DNA from: Saccharibacillus sp. JS10
GTDB taxonomy: Bacteria > Bacillota > Bacilli > Paenibacillales > Paenibacillaceae
Reading direction: 5' to 3'
DNA: 64,000 nt
Assembly: GCF_024436065.1 (NCBI RefSeq)
Contig: NZ_JANFNS010000001.1
Span: 1 to 64,000, forward strand
Shown: piece by piece, positions 35,736 through 43,096 of the stretch
Numbering within the stretch: position 1 is the stretch's first letter
Layout of the letters: the number at the start of each line of letters is the position of its first letter
The notes under the pieces: generated by a model
Database searches by the model: none
What the model was told of the DNA's origin: nothing
What the model saw: the letters and a program-made list of their open reading frames with translations, nothing else
Position numbers and translations under genes: made by a program

Positions 35736-35773
35736 TTTATATTTTTGCATGTAGGTAGGAAAGGGGAATTGTA

Positions 35774-36358
35774 ATGGAATTGTTTGAAGCGATCCAGACT
35801 CGTCGCAGTATCGGAGTCCTTAAAGATGAAGAGGTACCGCGTGAACTCATCGAGCGTATTTTGGAAGCGGGAACTTGGGCACCGACGCATCGTCGAACTG
35901 AACCGTGGCGGTTTTTCGTATTGCAAGGAGAAGGGCGTTCGCGTCTGGTTGCCGCCATGGTCGATACAGAAGCCGCAGAAAAAGGAACGCAGCCTTCAGC
36001 GGAGGAAAAAGAAGAACTGCTGATCTCGGCAAACAAAAAAGTGTCGCGTGCTCCTGTTATTATTGCGGTAGGTTGTGATCCTGTCGAAGATCCGAAAATT
36101 ATTCCATTGGAAGAAACGTTGTCTGTCGGAGCGGCAATTCAAAATATGCTGCTTCAAGCGCATGCTTCGGGTCTCGGCGCTGTATGGCGCAGCGGAACCG
36201 CTTGTTACCATCCCGTGATGGCAGAATCTTTCGGTCTAGGGGAAAAAGGTCAAATGTTAGGCTTTATTTATCTGGGATACCCGGATCGCGAAGCTGGCGA
36301 AGGCAAACGCGAACCGGTGTCATCCAAAACGGTCTGGATCGATCGCGCCGAAGACTGA
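35774..36358 (+). CDS. Nitroreductase family protein (YdjA-like)
   Basis: A 194-residue FMN enzyme starts at ATG after AAAGGGG. The entry motif is IQTRRSIGVLKDEEVPRELI with APTHRRTEPWRFFVL, and SVGAAIQNMLLQAHASGLGAVWRSG forms the C-terminal FMN-contact region. The short length and HRRTEPW resemble E. coli YdjA, the minimal subfamily. NAD(P)H-dependent reduction of nitro or quinone compounds is a family inference. Confidence 0.9.
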   Translation: MELFEAIQTRRSIGVLKDEEVPRELIERILEAGTWAPTHRRTEPWRFFVLQGEGRSRLVAAMVDTEAAEKGTQPSAEEKEELLISANKKVSRAPVIIAVGCDPVEDPKIIPLEETLSVGAAIQNMLLQAHASGLGAVWRSGTACYHPVMAESFGLGEKGQMLGFIYLGYPDREAGEGKREPVSSKTVWIDRAED

Positions 36359-36385
36359 AATTTGAAGTTGTAGGAGGATCAAGGC

Positions 36386-37294
36386 ATGAATTTGAAGCAA
36401 AACAAACTTGGACATTCGGATCTTTCCGTGAGTGAGATCGGTTTTGGTTGTATGTCGATCGGGACAGAAGAAAAGCAAGCCGTTAGTCTTTTGCATGAAG
36501 CACTAGATTTAGGGATTAACTTTTTGGATACGTCCGATCTGTATGACGCGGGGCGAAACGAAGAATTAGTCGGCAAAGCGATCAAAGGACGACGTAGCGA
36601 CGTAATCTTGGCGACTAAAGTCGGGAATCGCCGAGTACCGGGTCAAGAAGGCTGGGTCTGGGACGCTTCCAAAGACTATATTTTATCCGCGGTCAAAGAC
36701 AGTCTGCATCGGCTGGGTACGGACTATATTGATCTGTATCAACTTCACGGAGGGACGCTCGACGATCCTATTGATGACACTATTGAAGCTTTCGAACAAT
36801 TGAAGCGTGAAGGCGTAATTCGCTACTACGGCATTTCGTCGATACGACCCAATGTAGTACGTGAATATGTGTCTCGTTCTTCGATTGTCAGCGTAATGAG
36901 TCAATACAGTATTTTTGATCGCAGACCGGAAGAAGATATCATCCCGCAGCTTCAATCTAAAGGTATTGGAATGCTGGCACGTGGCCCTGTGGCAAGCGGC
37001 TTGTTAACGGATCGCGGCGAAAATAAGCTTGCTAAAGGATATTTGGGCTACGACGAGTCTCAATTGCGAGATTTCCGTTCGGGAATTGAGCAAGCTTCTG
37101 ATCGTCCGATGCTAGAGACCGCGCTTCGCTATCCATTAGCTTCTTCGACGGTGTCTTGCGTACTCGCAGGGGCGAGTAGTTCGGAGCAACTTCGTGCCAA
37201 TATTGACGCTGTTTCCGCATCGGCTCTTAGCGAAGCAGAACTTGAAGCCATACGTTCGGTCGTTCCGGCAAACCAATATACGCAGCATCGTTAA
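36386..37294 (+). CDS. Aldo/keto reductase
   Basis: A 302-residue (beta/alpha)8 enzyme starts at ATG after AGGAGG, 27 bp downstream of the nitroreductase gene. The catalytic tetrad is visible as Asp48 and Tyr53 (FLDTSDLYDAG), Lys78 (ATKVG) and His121 (LYQLHGG). Architecture is that of the AKR11/AKR12-type general-stress reductases (YhdN/IolS group). It probably reduces aldehydes with NADPH. It may form an operon with the two preceding genes. Confidence 0.92.
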   Translation: MNLKQNKLGHSDLSVSEIGFGCMSIGTEEKQAVSLLHEALDLGINFLDTSDLYDAGRNEELVGKAIKGRRSDVILATKVGNRRVPGQEGWVWDASKDYILSAVKDSLHRLGTDYIDLYQLHGGTLDDPIDDTIEAFEQLKREGVIRYYGISSIRPNVVREYVSRSSIVSVMSQYSIFDRRPEEDIIPQLQSKGIGMLARGPVASGLLTDRGENKLAKGYLGYDESQLRDFRSGIEQASDRPMLETALRYPLASSTVSCVLAGASSSEQLRANIDAVSASALSEAELEAIRSVVPANQYTQHR

Positions 37295-37315
37295 TTGGAC
37301 AATATTGGATTCGGC

Positions 37316-37342
37316 GTTTAGTTCGCCTGATGTTACGGGTAA
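37316..37342 (+). promoter_or_regulatory. Candidate sigma-B promoter for the charged small protein
   Basis: GTTTAG (37316-37321), 15 bp, GGGTAA (37337-37342), positioned in the 86-bp gap after the aldo/keto reductase gene and 38 bp before the next ATG. Five-of-six match in each box. Confidence 0.6.
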
Positions 37343-37380
37343 AGGTGAGAAGAACCCGATAACAGGAGGTGTTTCAGACG

Positions 37381-37629
37381 ATGGATGAGAAAAAAGAAGA
37401 AAAAAAGCAACTTGAGCAAAACCAGGACGATCGCAATCGCGAAGGAGCGCTCGATCATCCCGAACAATATCCGACAGAAAATGAAAGCTTGTTCGATATG
37501 CACGAGTCGGAGAAGAATGTCGATGCACTGCCTATAGAAGATATTCGCCTTGAGCAAGAAGAAGAAAAAGACAAAGACGGAACGAAGCAACGTTCTTCGA
37601 GTAACGATAAATACAACAGCGGTTTTTAA
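37381..37629 (+). CDS. Small highly charged hydrophilic protein, 82 residues
   Basis: ATG follows AGGAGGTG. The product is almost entirely Glu, Lys, Asp, Gln, Asn and Arg (MDEKKEEKKQLEQNQDD..., RLEQEEEKDKDG), with few hydrophobic residues. It should be intrinsically disordered, like small stress hydrophilins. No family recognised. A sigma-B-like promoter in front and a strong terminator behind make it a discrete stress-type gene. Confidence 0.7.
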   Translation: MDEKKEEKKQLEQNQDDRNREGALDHPEQYPTENESLFDMHESEKNVDALPIEDIRLEQEEEKDKDGTKQRSSSNDKYNSGF

Positions 37630-37664
37630 CGTATACGATATCGATAAAAACAGCCTTTACAAAC

Positions 37665-37696
37665 AAAAAGCCTTCCGGCGTACCGGAAGGCTTTTT
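37665..37696. terminator. Bidirectional terminator
   Basis: Perfect 14-pair stem AAAAAGCCTTCCGG/CCGGAAGGCTTTTT with a CGTA loop lies between the small charged protein gene and the convergent transporter gene ending at 37721. Confidence 0.95.
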
Positions 37697-37720
37697 GGTA
37701 TTCGATTTTATAACCCACAA

Positions 37721-39067
37721 TCACACTTCTTCATGCAAAGCATTTTGTTCCAAATTCTCATCTGCCACTACCGGATGTCTGACAATTTCAAGTTTGCGGT
37801 AACGACGTGGACCACGGCGAAGTACCGTAAATTCAAGATTTTCATACGTCCATTTTTGTCCGACGGTCAGATCAGGCTTATGCCCGTATAACCAACCGCC
37901 AATCGTATTCAACTCTTCGTCATCCAAATCGATCGTCAACAATTCGTTAATGCGATGAATAAATACTTTTCCGTCTACGACCAGATCGTTTTCGGACATT
38001 TGAACCAACTCGGCTTCTTCCGCTTCGTCGAATTCGTCGCGAATATCCCCAACGATTTCTTCCAAAATATCTTCAATCGTTACCATACCGGATGTGCCGC
38101 CATATTCGTCAACCAAGATCGCTAGATGCGTATTTTCCCGTTGCATCTTTTTGAGCAAGTCTTTGACTGCCATACTTTCCGATACGGACATCACCGGATG
38201 TACAAGCGAAGCAACATCCAAATCCGGATTGTCTTCCAACGCCAAAAAGTATTGCTTCGTGTTGATCATCCCGACAATATTGTCTTTACTCGAATCAGCA
38301 ACCGGGAAGCGTGTGTACTGTTCTTGTACAATGATCCGGCGATTGTCTTCACGGGATTTGTCGACATACAAGCATGCCATATCGGTACGTGGAACCATAA
38401 TTTCGTTGGCGAGTAATTCATCGAAAGCAAAAATTCGGTTCACATAACCCAGTTCGCTTTGATTGATTTTGCCGCTCTCATAACTTTCATTCAAAATCAA
38501 TCGCAATTCTTCTTCGGAAAAAGCTTCGCCATGCTCGCTGGCAGGTTTCATTCCGATCAATCGTCCGATCTGATTCGCTGAACCGTTCAATAACCAAATG
38601 AAAGGATACATCACTTTATAAAAAACAAGCAGTGATCCCGATACCGCTAATGTTACGGCTTCCGACTTTTGAATCGCGACTGTTTTTGGGAAAAGTTCGC
38701 CGACGACCACATGCAGATACGTGATGACTACGAATGCCAACACATAAGACAGCACGGAAGCTACTGCGACTGGAATCGCCGGAATCGCTTCGAATACCGG
38801 ATGAAGCAGTAGCTCCATCGTCGGTTCGCCGAGCGAGCCGAGTCCGAGTGCGGTGATCGTAATTCCCAACTGACAAGCGGACAACGATCCGTCCAGGTTA
38901 GTAATGACTTGTTTGGCTTTCACTGCGCGTTTGTTGCCTTCCAAAATTAACTGATCGATCCGACTTGCGCGGACTCGAATAATAGCAAACTCCGTAATAA
39001 CGAAATAAGCGGTTGCGGCAATAAGTAGAGCAACCAACGTAAGATTGGTAACAATCGTAACTCCCAT
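37721..39067 (-). CDS. CNNM/CorC-type (hemolysin family) membrane protein
   Basis: A 448-residue protein with the domain order DUF21 (CNNM) membrane domain (about 1-190, three to four helices, VVVGELFPKTVAIQKSE), paired CBS domains (about 205-335; IMVPRTDMACLYVDKS, LVDEYGGTSGMVTIEDILEEIVGD) and a C-terminal CorC_HlyC domain. B. subtilis relatives include YhdP and the Mg2+ exporter MpfA. A magnesium or cobalt efflux role is likely. Gene order suggests co-transcription with the small membrane protein gene at 39105. The GGGAG site is unusually far (12 nt) from ATG. Confidence 0.92.
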   Translation of the reverse strand: MGVTIVTNLTLVALLIAATAYFVITEFAIIRVRASRIDQLILEGNKRAVKAKQVITNLDGSLSACQLGITITALGLGSLGEPTMELLLHPVFEAIPAIPVAVASVLSYVLAFVVITYLHVVVGELFPKTVAIQKSEAVTLAVSGSLLVFYKVMYPFIWLLNGSANQIGRLIGMKPASEHGEAFSEEELRLILNESYESGKINQSELGYVNRIFAFDELLANEIMVPRTDMACLYVDKSREDNRRIIVQEQYTRFPVADSSKDNIVGMINTKQYFLALEDNPDLDVASLVHPVMSVSESMAVKDLLKKMQRENTHLAILVDEYGGTSGMVTIEDILEEIVGDIRDEFDEAEEAELVQMSENDLVVDGKVFIHRINELLTIDLDDEELNTIGGWLYGHKPDLTVGQKWTYENLEFTVLRRGPRRYRKLEIVRHPVVADENLEQNALHEEV

Positions 39068-39104
39068 GATGTAAAAATTCTCCCTTCGTGTATAAAACGC
39101 TTTT

Positions 39105-39482
39105 TTAACTTAAGGAAAAGCGATTTTTATGCACGTAATTCGAGAGAAACTTGAGCGGCATCAGTAACATTCTTTTCAAATGAAGCCAGACGACCCAGCC
39201 AATCAACCATACAAAACTATGCAGCTGGAAAAACAAAGGATCGGGCGGCATCGGATCAGATTGAAGCGGAATTTCATCCGGTACCCAGATCACTGACGAT
39301 AAACCGGAAGGTAAAAGACCGACTCCGATATCTGCGCTGTTGTAATTATCGAGCGCTTCATCCAAATCAATCGGATCAATATCTTTTAAAATAGCAGGCG
39401 ATAAACACAGGACGACCGTCAACAATAAAGTAAAAAAGAAATGGCCCCCGTTTTTCGTTTTCCGAGAAACGTTTTGGGGCAT
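39105..39482 (-). CDS. Small hypothetical membrane protein
   Basis: The protein has two hydrophobic segments (FFFTLLLTVVLCLSP and WLIGWVVWLHL) around an acidic loop DIDPIDLDEALDNYN and a proline-rich stretch. The start is uncertain. ATG 39482 has no clear ribosome site. TTG 39509 or the following TTG directly abut AAAGGGG. It ends 37 bp before the CorC-type gene and is probably its operon partner. No family recognised. Confidence 0.55.
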   Translation of the reverse strand: MPQNVSRKTKNGGHFFFTLLLTVVLCLSPAILKDIDPIDLDEALDNYNSADIGVGLLPSGLSSVIWVPDEIPLQSDPMPPDPLFFQLHSFVWLIGWVVWLHLKRMLLMPLKFLSNYVHKNRFSLS

Positions 39483-39743
39483 GATTATTCGGTTCGGGAA
39501 AACCAACAACCCCTTTCAATATGGAAATCAACCTATATAAGCAATCATTAAATATGCAAAAGATGAAATAAGAATAGAAGCTACACAAATTGTATGAACA
39601 ACTGCACTGCATGTCAAATAAACGTTCAAAAGCTTCGATTTGGTTTATATACTTTTGAAACCAACTGGTTAAAAGCAAGCAATATTGCAGTCATAAGTAA
39701 AGACTGACTTCTAGGTTTGCATATCGGAGAGGAGCCTTTTGTT

Positions 39744-40655
39744 ATGGTGTACGATTGTATCATTATTGGAGGAGGAATCGCGGGTACGCAAGCTGCGATC
39801 CAACTCGGACGTTATAGTACGCACAATGTTCTCGTCGTCGACTCCGGGCATGGTCGATCTTCCGTTTGTCATACGTATCACAATATTATTGGCTGGGAAG
39901 AAGGCGTAACAGGTGAACATCTGCGCCAAGTCGGAAGAAAGCAAGCCGAGACGCTAGGCATCGAATTTATGGAAGCGACTGTAACGGAAGCTTCAAGAGA
40001 CGGTGAACGTTTTGTGCTGACAACAGGCGACGGTACACGCTTAATTACGCATACGGTATTGATTGCAACGGGGTTGCTGGATCGGTATCCGGAAATCGAA
40101 GGGTTGCGTCATGCGCTGGGCTATAGCATTTATATTTGCCCGGATTGCGACGGTTACGAGATTGTAGACCGCAAAACGGTACTGATCGGCTCAGGTGAGC
40201 ATGGTTCGGGTATGGCTGTATTGCTTGCTGAACGTACGCCGCATGTAACCTATATCAATCATGAACAACAACCGATCGAACCTAAATTGTTGGAGCATTT
40301 GCGTGAAAAAGGAATTCGATACGAAGAACAAAAAGTAATCGAAGTACGTTCAGACGAGCATCGGGATATTCAATCGGTTGTGCTGGAAGATGGGCAAGTG
40401 ATTGAAGCGGAAAAAGGTTTTATTGCTTTTGGCGGAAATCATGTGCGGACAGAATTGGCGCAGCAACTTGGGGTGACGTTGGAGAGCAACCGTCATATCA
40501 AAACAGACCCTCGAAGCAAAATGACAGATGTAGACGGCGTATGGGTAGCCGGAGATATTGGGCTGCACTCCGAACTCTCGACGATTGCAATGGGAGAAGG
40601 AACGCAAGCAGCTATCTGGATACACAAAAAATTGCGCAAAATTCATAAAAGCTAA
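39744..40655 (+). CDS. Thioredoxin-reductase-like FAD/NAD(P) oxidoreductase
   Basis: ATG 39744 follows GGAGAGGAG; the in-frame codons further up are not preferred. The 303-residue flavoprotein has IIIGGGIAGTQAAIQLGRY (FAD), the redox-type pair in ICPDCDGYE (C-P-D-C), IGSGEHGSGMAVLL (NAD(P)) and GVWVAGDIG near the C-terminus. The central CxxC is as in TrxB, though PDC replaces the usual ATC. The N-terminal VVDSGHGRSSVCHTYHNIIG is typical of a Firmicute subgroup of TrxB-like proteins whose electron acceptor is unknown. Confidence 0.87.
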   Translation: MVYDCIIIGGGIAGTQAAIQLGRYSTHNVLVVDSGHGRSSVCHTYHNIIGWEEGVTGEHLRQVGRKQAETLGIEFMEATVTEASRDGERFVLTTGDGTRLITHTVLIATGLLDRYPEIEGLRHALGYSIYICPDCDGYEIVDRKTVLIGSGEHGSGMAVLLAERTPHVTYINHEQQPIEPKLLEHLREKGIRYEEQKVIEVRSDEHRDIQSVVLEDGQVIEAEKGFIAFGGNHVRTELAQQLGVTLESNRHIKTDPRSKMTDVDGVWVAGDIGLHSELSTIAMGEGTQAAIWIHKKLRKIHKS

Positions 40656-40772
40656 AATGTTCAGGTTCATATTCGCCAGAGAGGTTAATAATAGTGCAGC
40701 AGGTGCTTGAAGCTTTGAAGCAATGCCGTTAGATCCGCTTAGAGAAACCCACACCCGAGAGGAGAACTAACC

Positions 40773-41126
40773 ATGAGCGACAACATCAAAGAACAACAGC
40801 ACGCAGTAACAAAAGACGGAGAATTGCATACCGATAAGGTAGAGCAAACGATCGATCGCATTAGCGACGATAAAAAGGATAAAATTTTACAAGATTTCGA
40901 AGAATTCAAAAAGTATTTGCATAACCGTATCAAAATCGGCGAAAGCATCGGGCTTGGCGAAGAACAACTCGCTAAAGTTGCAGAAAAAGTAGCCGGTTAC
41001 CTGGCTTCTCACGAAGAGCCGCGCAATAGCGAAGAAAAGCTGTTGCAAGAGCTGTGGAAAGTTGGCGACGAAGATCAGCGTCATAAGCTGGCGCATCTGT
41101 TGGTACGTTTGGCTCAAAATTCCTAA
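40773..41126 (+). CDS. DUF3243 family protein (YmfJ-like)
   Basis: A 117-residue acidic helical protein starts at ATG after GAGAGGAG. The core DFEEFKKYLHNRIKIGESIG, EEQLAKVAEKVAGYLA and EEKLLQELWKVGDEDQRHKL aligns with B. subtilis YmfJ (DUF3243) as I remember it. A 40-residue charged N-terminal extension is additional. Function is unknown in the family. Confidence 0.75.
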   Translation: MSDNIKEQQHAVTKDGELHTDKVEQTIDRISDDKKDKILQDFEEFKKYLHNRIKIGESIGLGEEQLAKVAEKVAGYLASHEEPRNSEEKLLQELWKVGDEDQRHKLAHLLVRLAQNS

Positions 41127-41150
41127 GAATTATTCGGAAATTGCGGATGT

Positions 41151-41170
41151 ACCGCCAACCGGGCGGTTTT
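41151..41170 (+). terminator. Short terminator after the DUF3243 gene
   Basis: ACCGCC-AACCG-GGCGGT followed by TTT, 25 bp after the stop. The stem is short but GC-rich. Confidence 0.65.
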
Positions 41171-41235
41171 ACAAAAATCGGACCAACCTTTATACACACC
41201 TTACGACGTACAACCAAGCAGTTACCGATTTTGGG

Positions 41236-41270
41236 AAAGCCTTCCGGGTATCATGGGAGGCTTTTCTTTT
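41236..41270 (+). terminator. Second terminator before the chaperone locus
   Basis: AAAGCCTTCC pairs with GGGAGGCTTT, followed by TCTTTTTT. Tandem terminators isolate the hscC-type locus from upstream transcription. Confidence 0.8.
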
Positions 41271-41394
41271 TTGATTTTATCGATCTTGATTTTAACCTCA
41301 ACGAAACGCACAAATGTGCCGTATATAAAGTATAAGCTAATATCGAATGGTTATAGATTTTCTTAAAATTAAACCGAAGTACGAGGTGAACATC

Positions 41395-43095
41395 ATGCCG
41401 ATTATCGGGATCGATTTAGGAACAACAAACAGTTTAGCATCGTATCGAACAGAAGAAGGCAGCACATTGATTCCGAACGCACTCGGAAATGTACTAACGC
41501 CTTCGGTTGTTGGTGTAGACGATAATGGTCAAATGTTGATTGGTGAGATTGCAAGGGAGCGTCTCATTACACATCCAGAGCGCACAGCTGCGCTTTTCAA
41601 AAGATACATAGGAACAGATCGACGCTATCAATTGGGCGAACATGAATTTTCTGCGGAAGATTTATCGGCTTTTGTATTGCGTTCGCTAAAAGCAGATGCA
41701 GAAGCTTTTTTAGGCGAGCCTGTCGAAGAAGCTGTGATCAGTGTTCCCGCTTATTTCAACGACATTCAGCGCAAAGCGACGAAGCGTGCGGGAGAACTGG
41801 CAGGGCTTCGCGTGGAGCGATTGATTAACGAACCTACGGCTGCTGCCGTGGCATACGGGCTGCATTTGGAACAAGAAGAAAGTCAATTTCTTGTATTCGA
41901 TCTTGGCGGAGGAACGTTCGACGTCTCGATTTTAGATATGTTTGAAGGCGTGATGGAGGTCAAATCAGTTGCCGGCGATGCTTTCTTGGGCGGAGAAGAT
42001 TTTACAGATCTATTGATTGATCGTTTTTTGGAACGCTTCGAATTAGATCGGGACGGTCTGGATAATCGAACGATGGCAGCGCTACGCAAGCAAGTCGAGC
42101 AAGGCAAACGATTGTTAACGATGCAGCAAGACGCCAAGCTTTCATGCACCGTTGATGGAACAACGCATGAATGGATCATTGATCGCGGTCTATTCGACCA
42201 TTTATCGAAGCCCCTTCTGAACCGCTTGCGGCATCCGGTTGAACGTGCACTCAAAGACGCTGCGCTCAGCCCAAAAGAATTAAATGAAATCATTCTGGTC
42301 GGAGGCGCTACGCGTATGCCGCTGATTTATTCGTTTGCGGCTCGGTTATTCGGACGTTTTCCGGCTGCACGGATTCATCCAGACGAAACGATCGCGATCG
42401 GAGCAGGCATCGTAGCCGCGATGAAAGAACGCCGCGAGGAACTTAAAGAAGTCGTATTGACTGATGTATGCCCGTATACGCTTGGGACGATGGTTACGGT
42501 GAAAAATAGTTCAGGTGGCTACGATAACGGACACTTTTTCCCGATTATTGAACGTCATACGGTGATACCGGCAAGCCGCGTCGAACGGTTCTTTACGGTA
42601 AGCGACGATCAGAAAGCGATCCGGATCGAAATTTATCAAGGTGAAAACCGCTTAGTTCGTAACAATATCAAGCTTGGACAATTGGAGATTCCGGTTCCGG
42701 CAAGCAAAGCGGGCGAAGAAGCGGTAGATTTACGTTTTACGTATGATATTAACGGTATTCTTGAAGTGGAAGCGACGACGTTATCGACCAGCGAAACCCA
42801 CCGACTGCTGATTCGTGAAGATGCAAGCGGAATGACGCTCGAAGAAGTGGAAAGTCGTTTTCTCGAATTGGAAGCGATTAAAATCCACCCGCGCGACAAA
42901 GCGGAAAATCGATTGCTACTCGCTCGCGGCGACCGGATCTACGAAGAATCGTTGGGTAGCGTGCGCCCTCGGATTGCGGGAGCTTTGAGACGGTTCGAAT
43001 CGGCATTGGGACGCCAAGACGAGCGAGAAATCCGCAAAGAAGCAGGAATGTTAAAAGAATTGCTGGAATTGGCGGAAAAGCAGCCGGAGGATTGA
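41395..43095 (+). CDS. hscC: HscC-type Hsp70 chaperone
   Basis: Start ATG 41395 follows GAGGTGA. The 566-residue protein has the Hsp70 ATPase signatures IGIDLGTTNSLASY, VFDLGGGTFDVSIL and EIILVGGATRMPLI, then a substrate-binding domain and a short helical lid. It is shorter than DnaK (about 610) and lacks its acidic EEVD-like or GGM-rich tail. This matches HscC, a specialised Hsp70 first described in E. coli. It forms an operon with a J-domain/TPR protein (1-bp gap) and a DUF1266 protein. There is no GrpE gene, in line with HscC needing less nucleotide-exchange help. Clients are unknown. Confidence 0.9.
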   Translation: MPIIGIDLGTTNSLASYRTEEGSTLIPNALGNVLTPSVVGVDDNGQMLIGEIARERLITHPERTAALFKRYIGTDRRYQLGEHEFSAEDLSAFVLRSLKADAEAFLGEPVEEAVISVPAYFNDIQRKATKRAGELAGLRVERLINEPTAAAVAYGLHLEQEESQFLVFDLGGGTFDVSILDMFEGVMEVKSVAGDAFLGGEDFTDLLIDRFLERFELDRDGLDNRTMAALRKQVEQGKRLLTMQQDAKLSCTVDGTTHEWIIDRGLFDHLSKPLLNRLRHPVERALKDAALSPKELNEIILVGGATRMPLIYSFAARLFGRFPAARIHPDETIAIGAGIVAAMKERREELKEVVLTDVCPYTLGTMVTVKNSSGGYDNGHFFPIIERHTVIPASRVERFFTVSDDQKAIRIEIYQGENRLVRNNIKLGQLEIPVPASKAGEEAVDLRFTYDINGILEVEATTLSTSETHRLLIREDASGMTLEEVESRFLELEAIKIHPRDKAENRLLLARGDRIYEESLGSVRPRIAGALRRFESALGRQDEREIRKEAGMLKELLELAEKQPED

Positions 43096-43096
43096 T

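Noticed and set aside
39483-39743. M-box magnesium riboswitch upstream of the CorC-type operon
   Set aside because: The conserved M-box core was not found on the minus strand of this interval.
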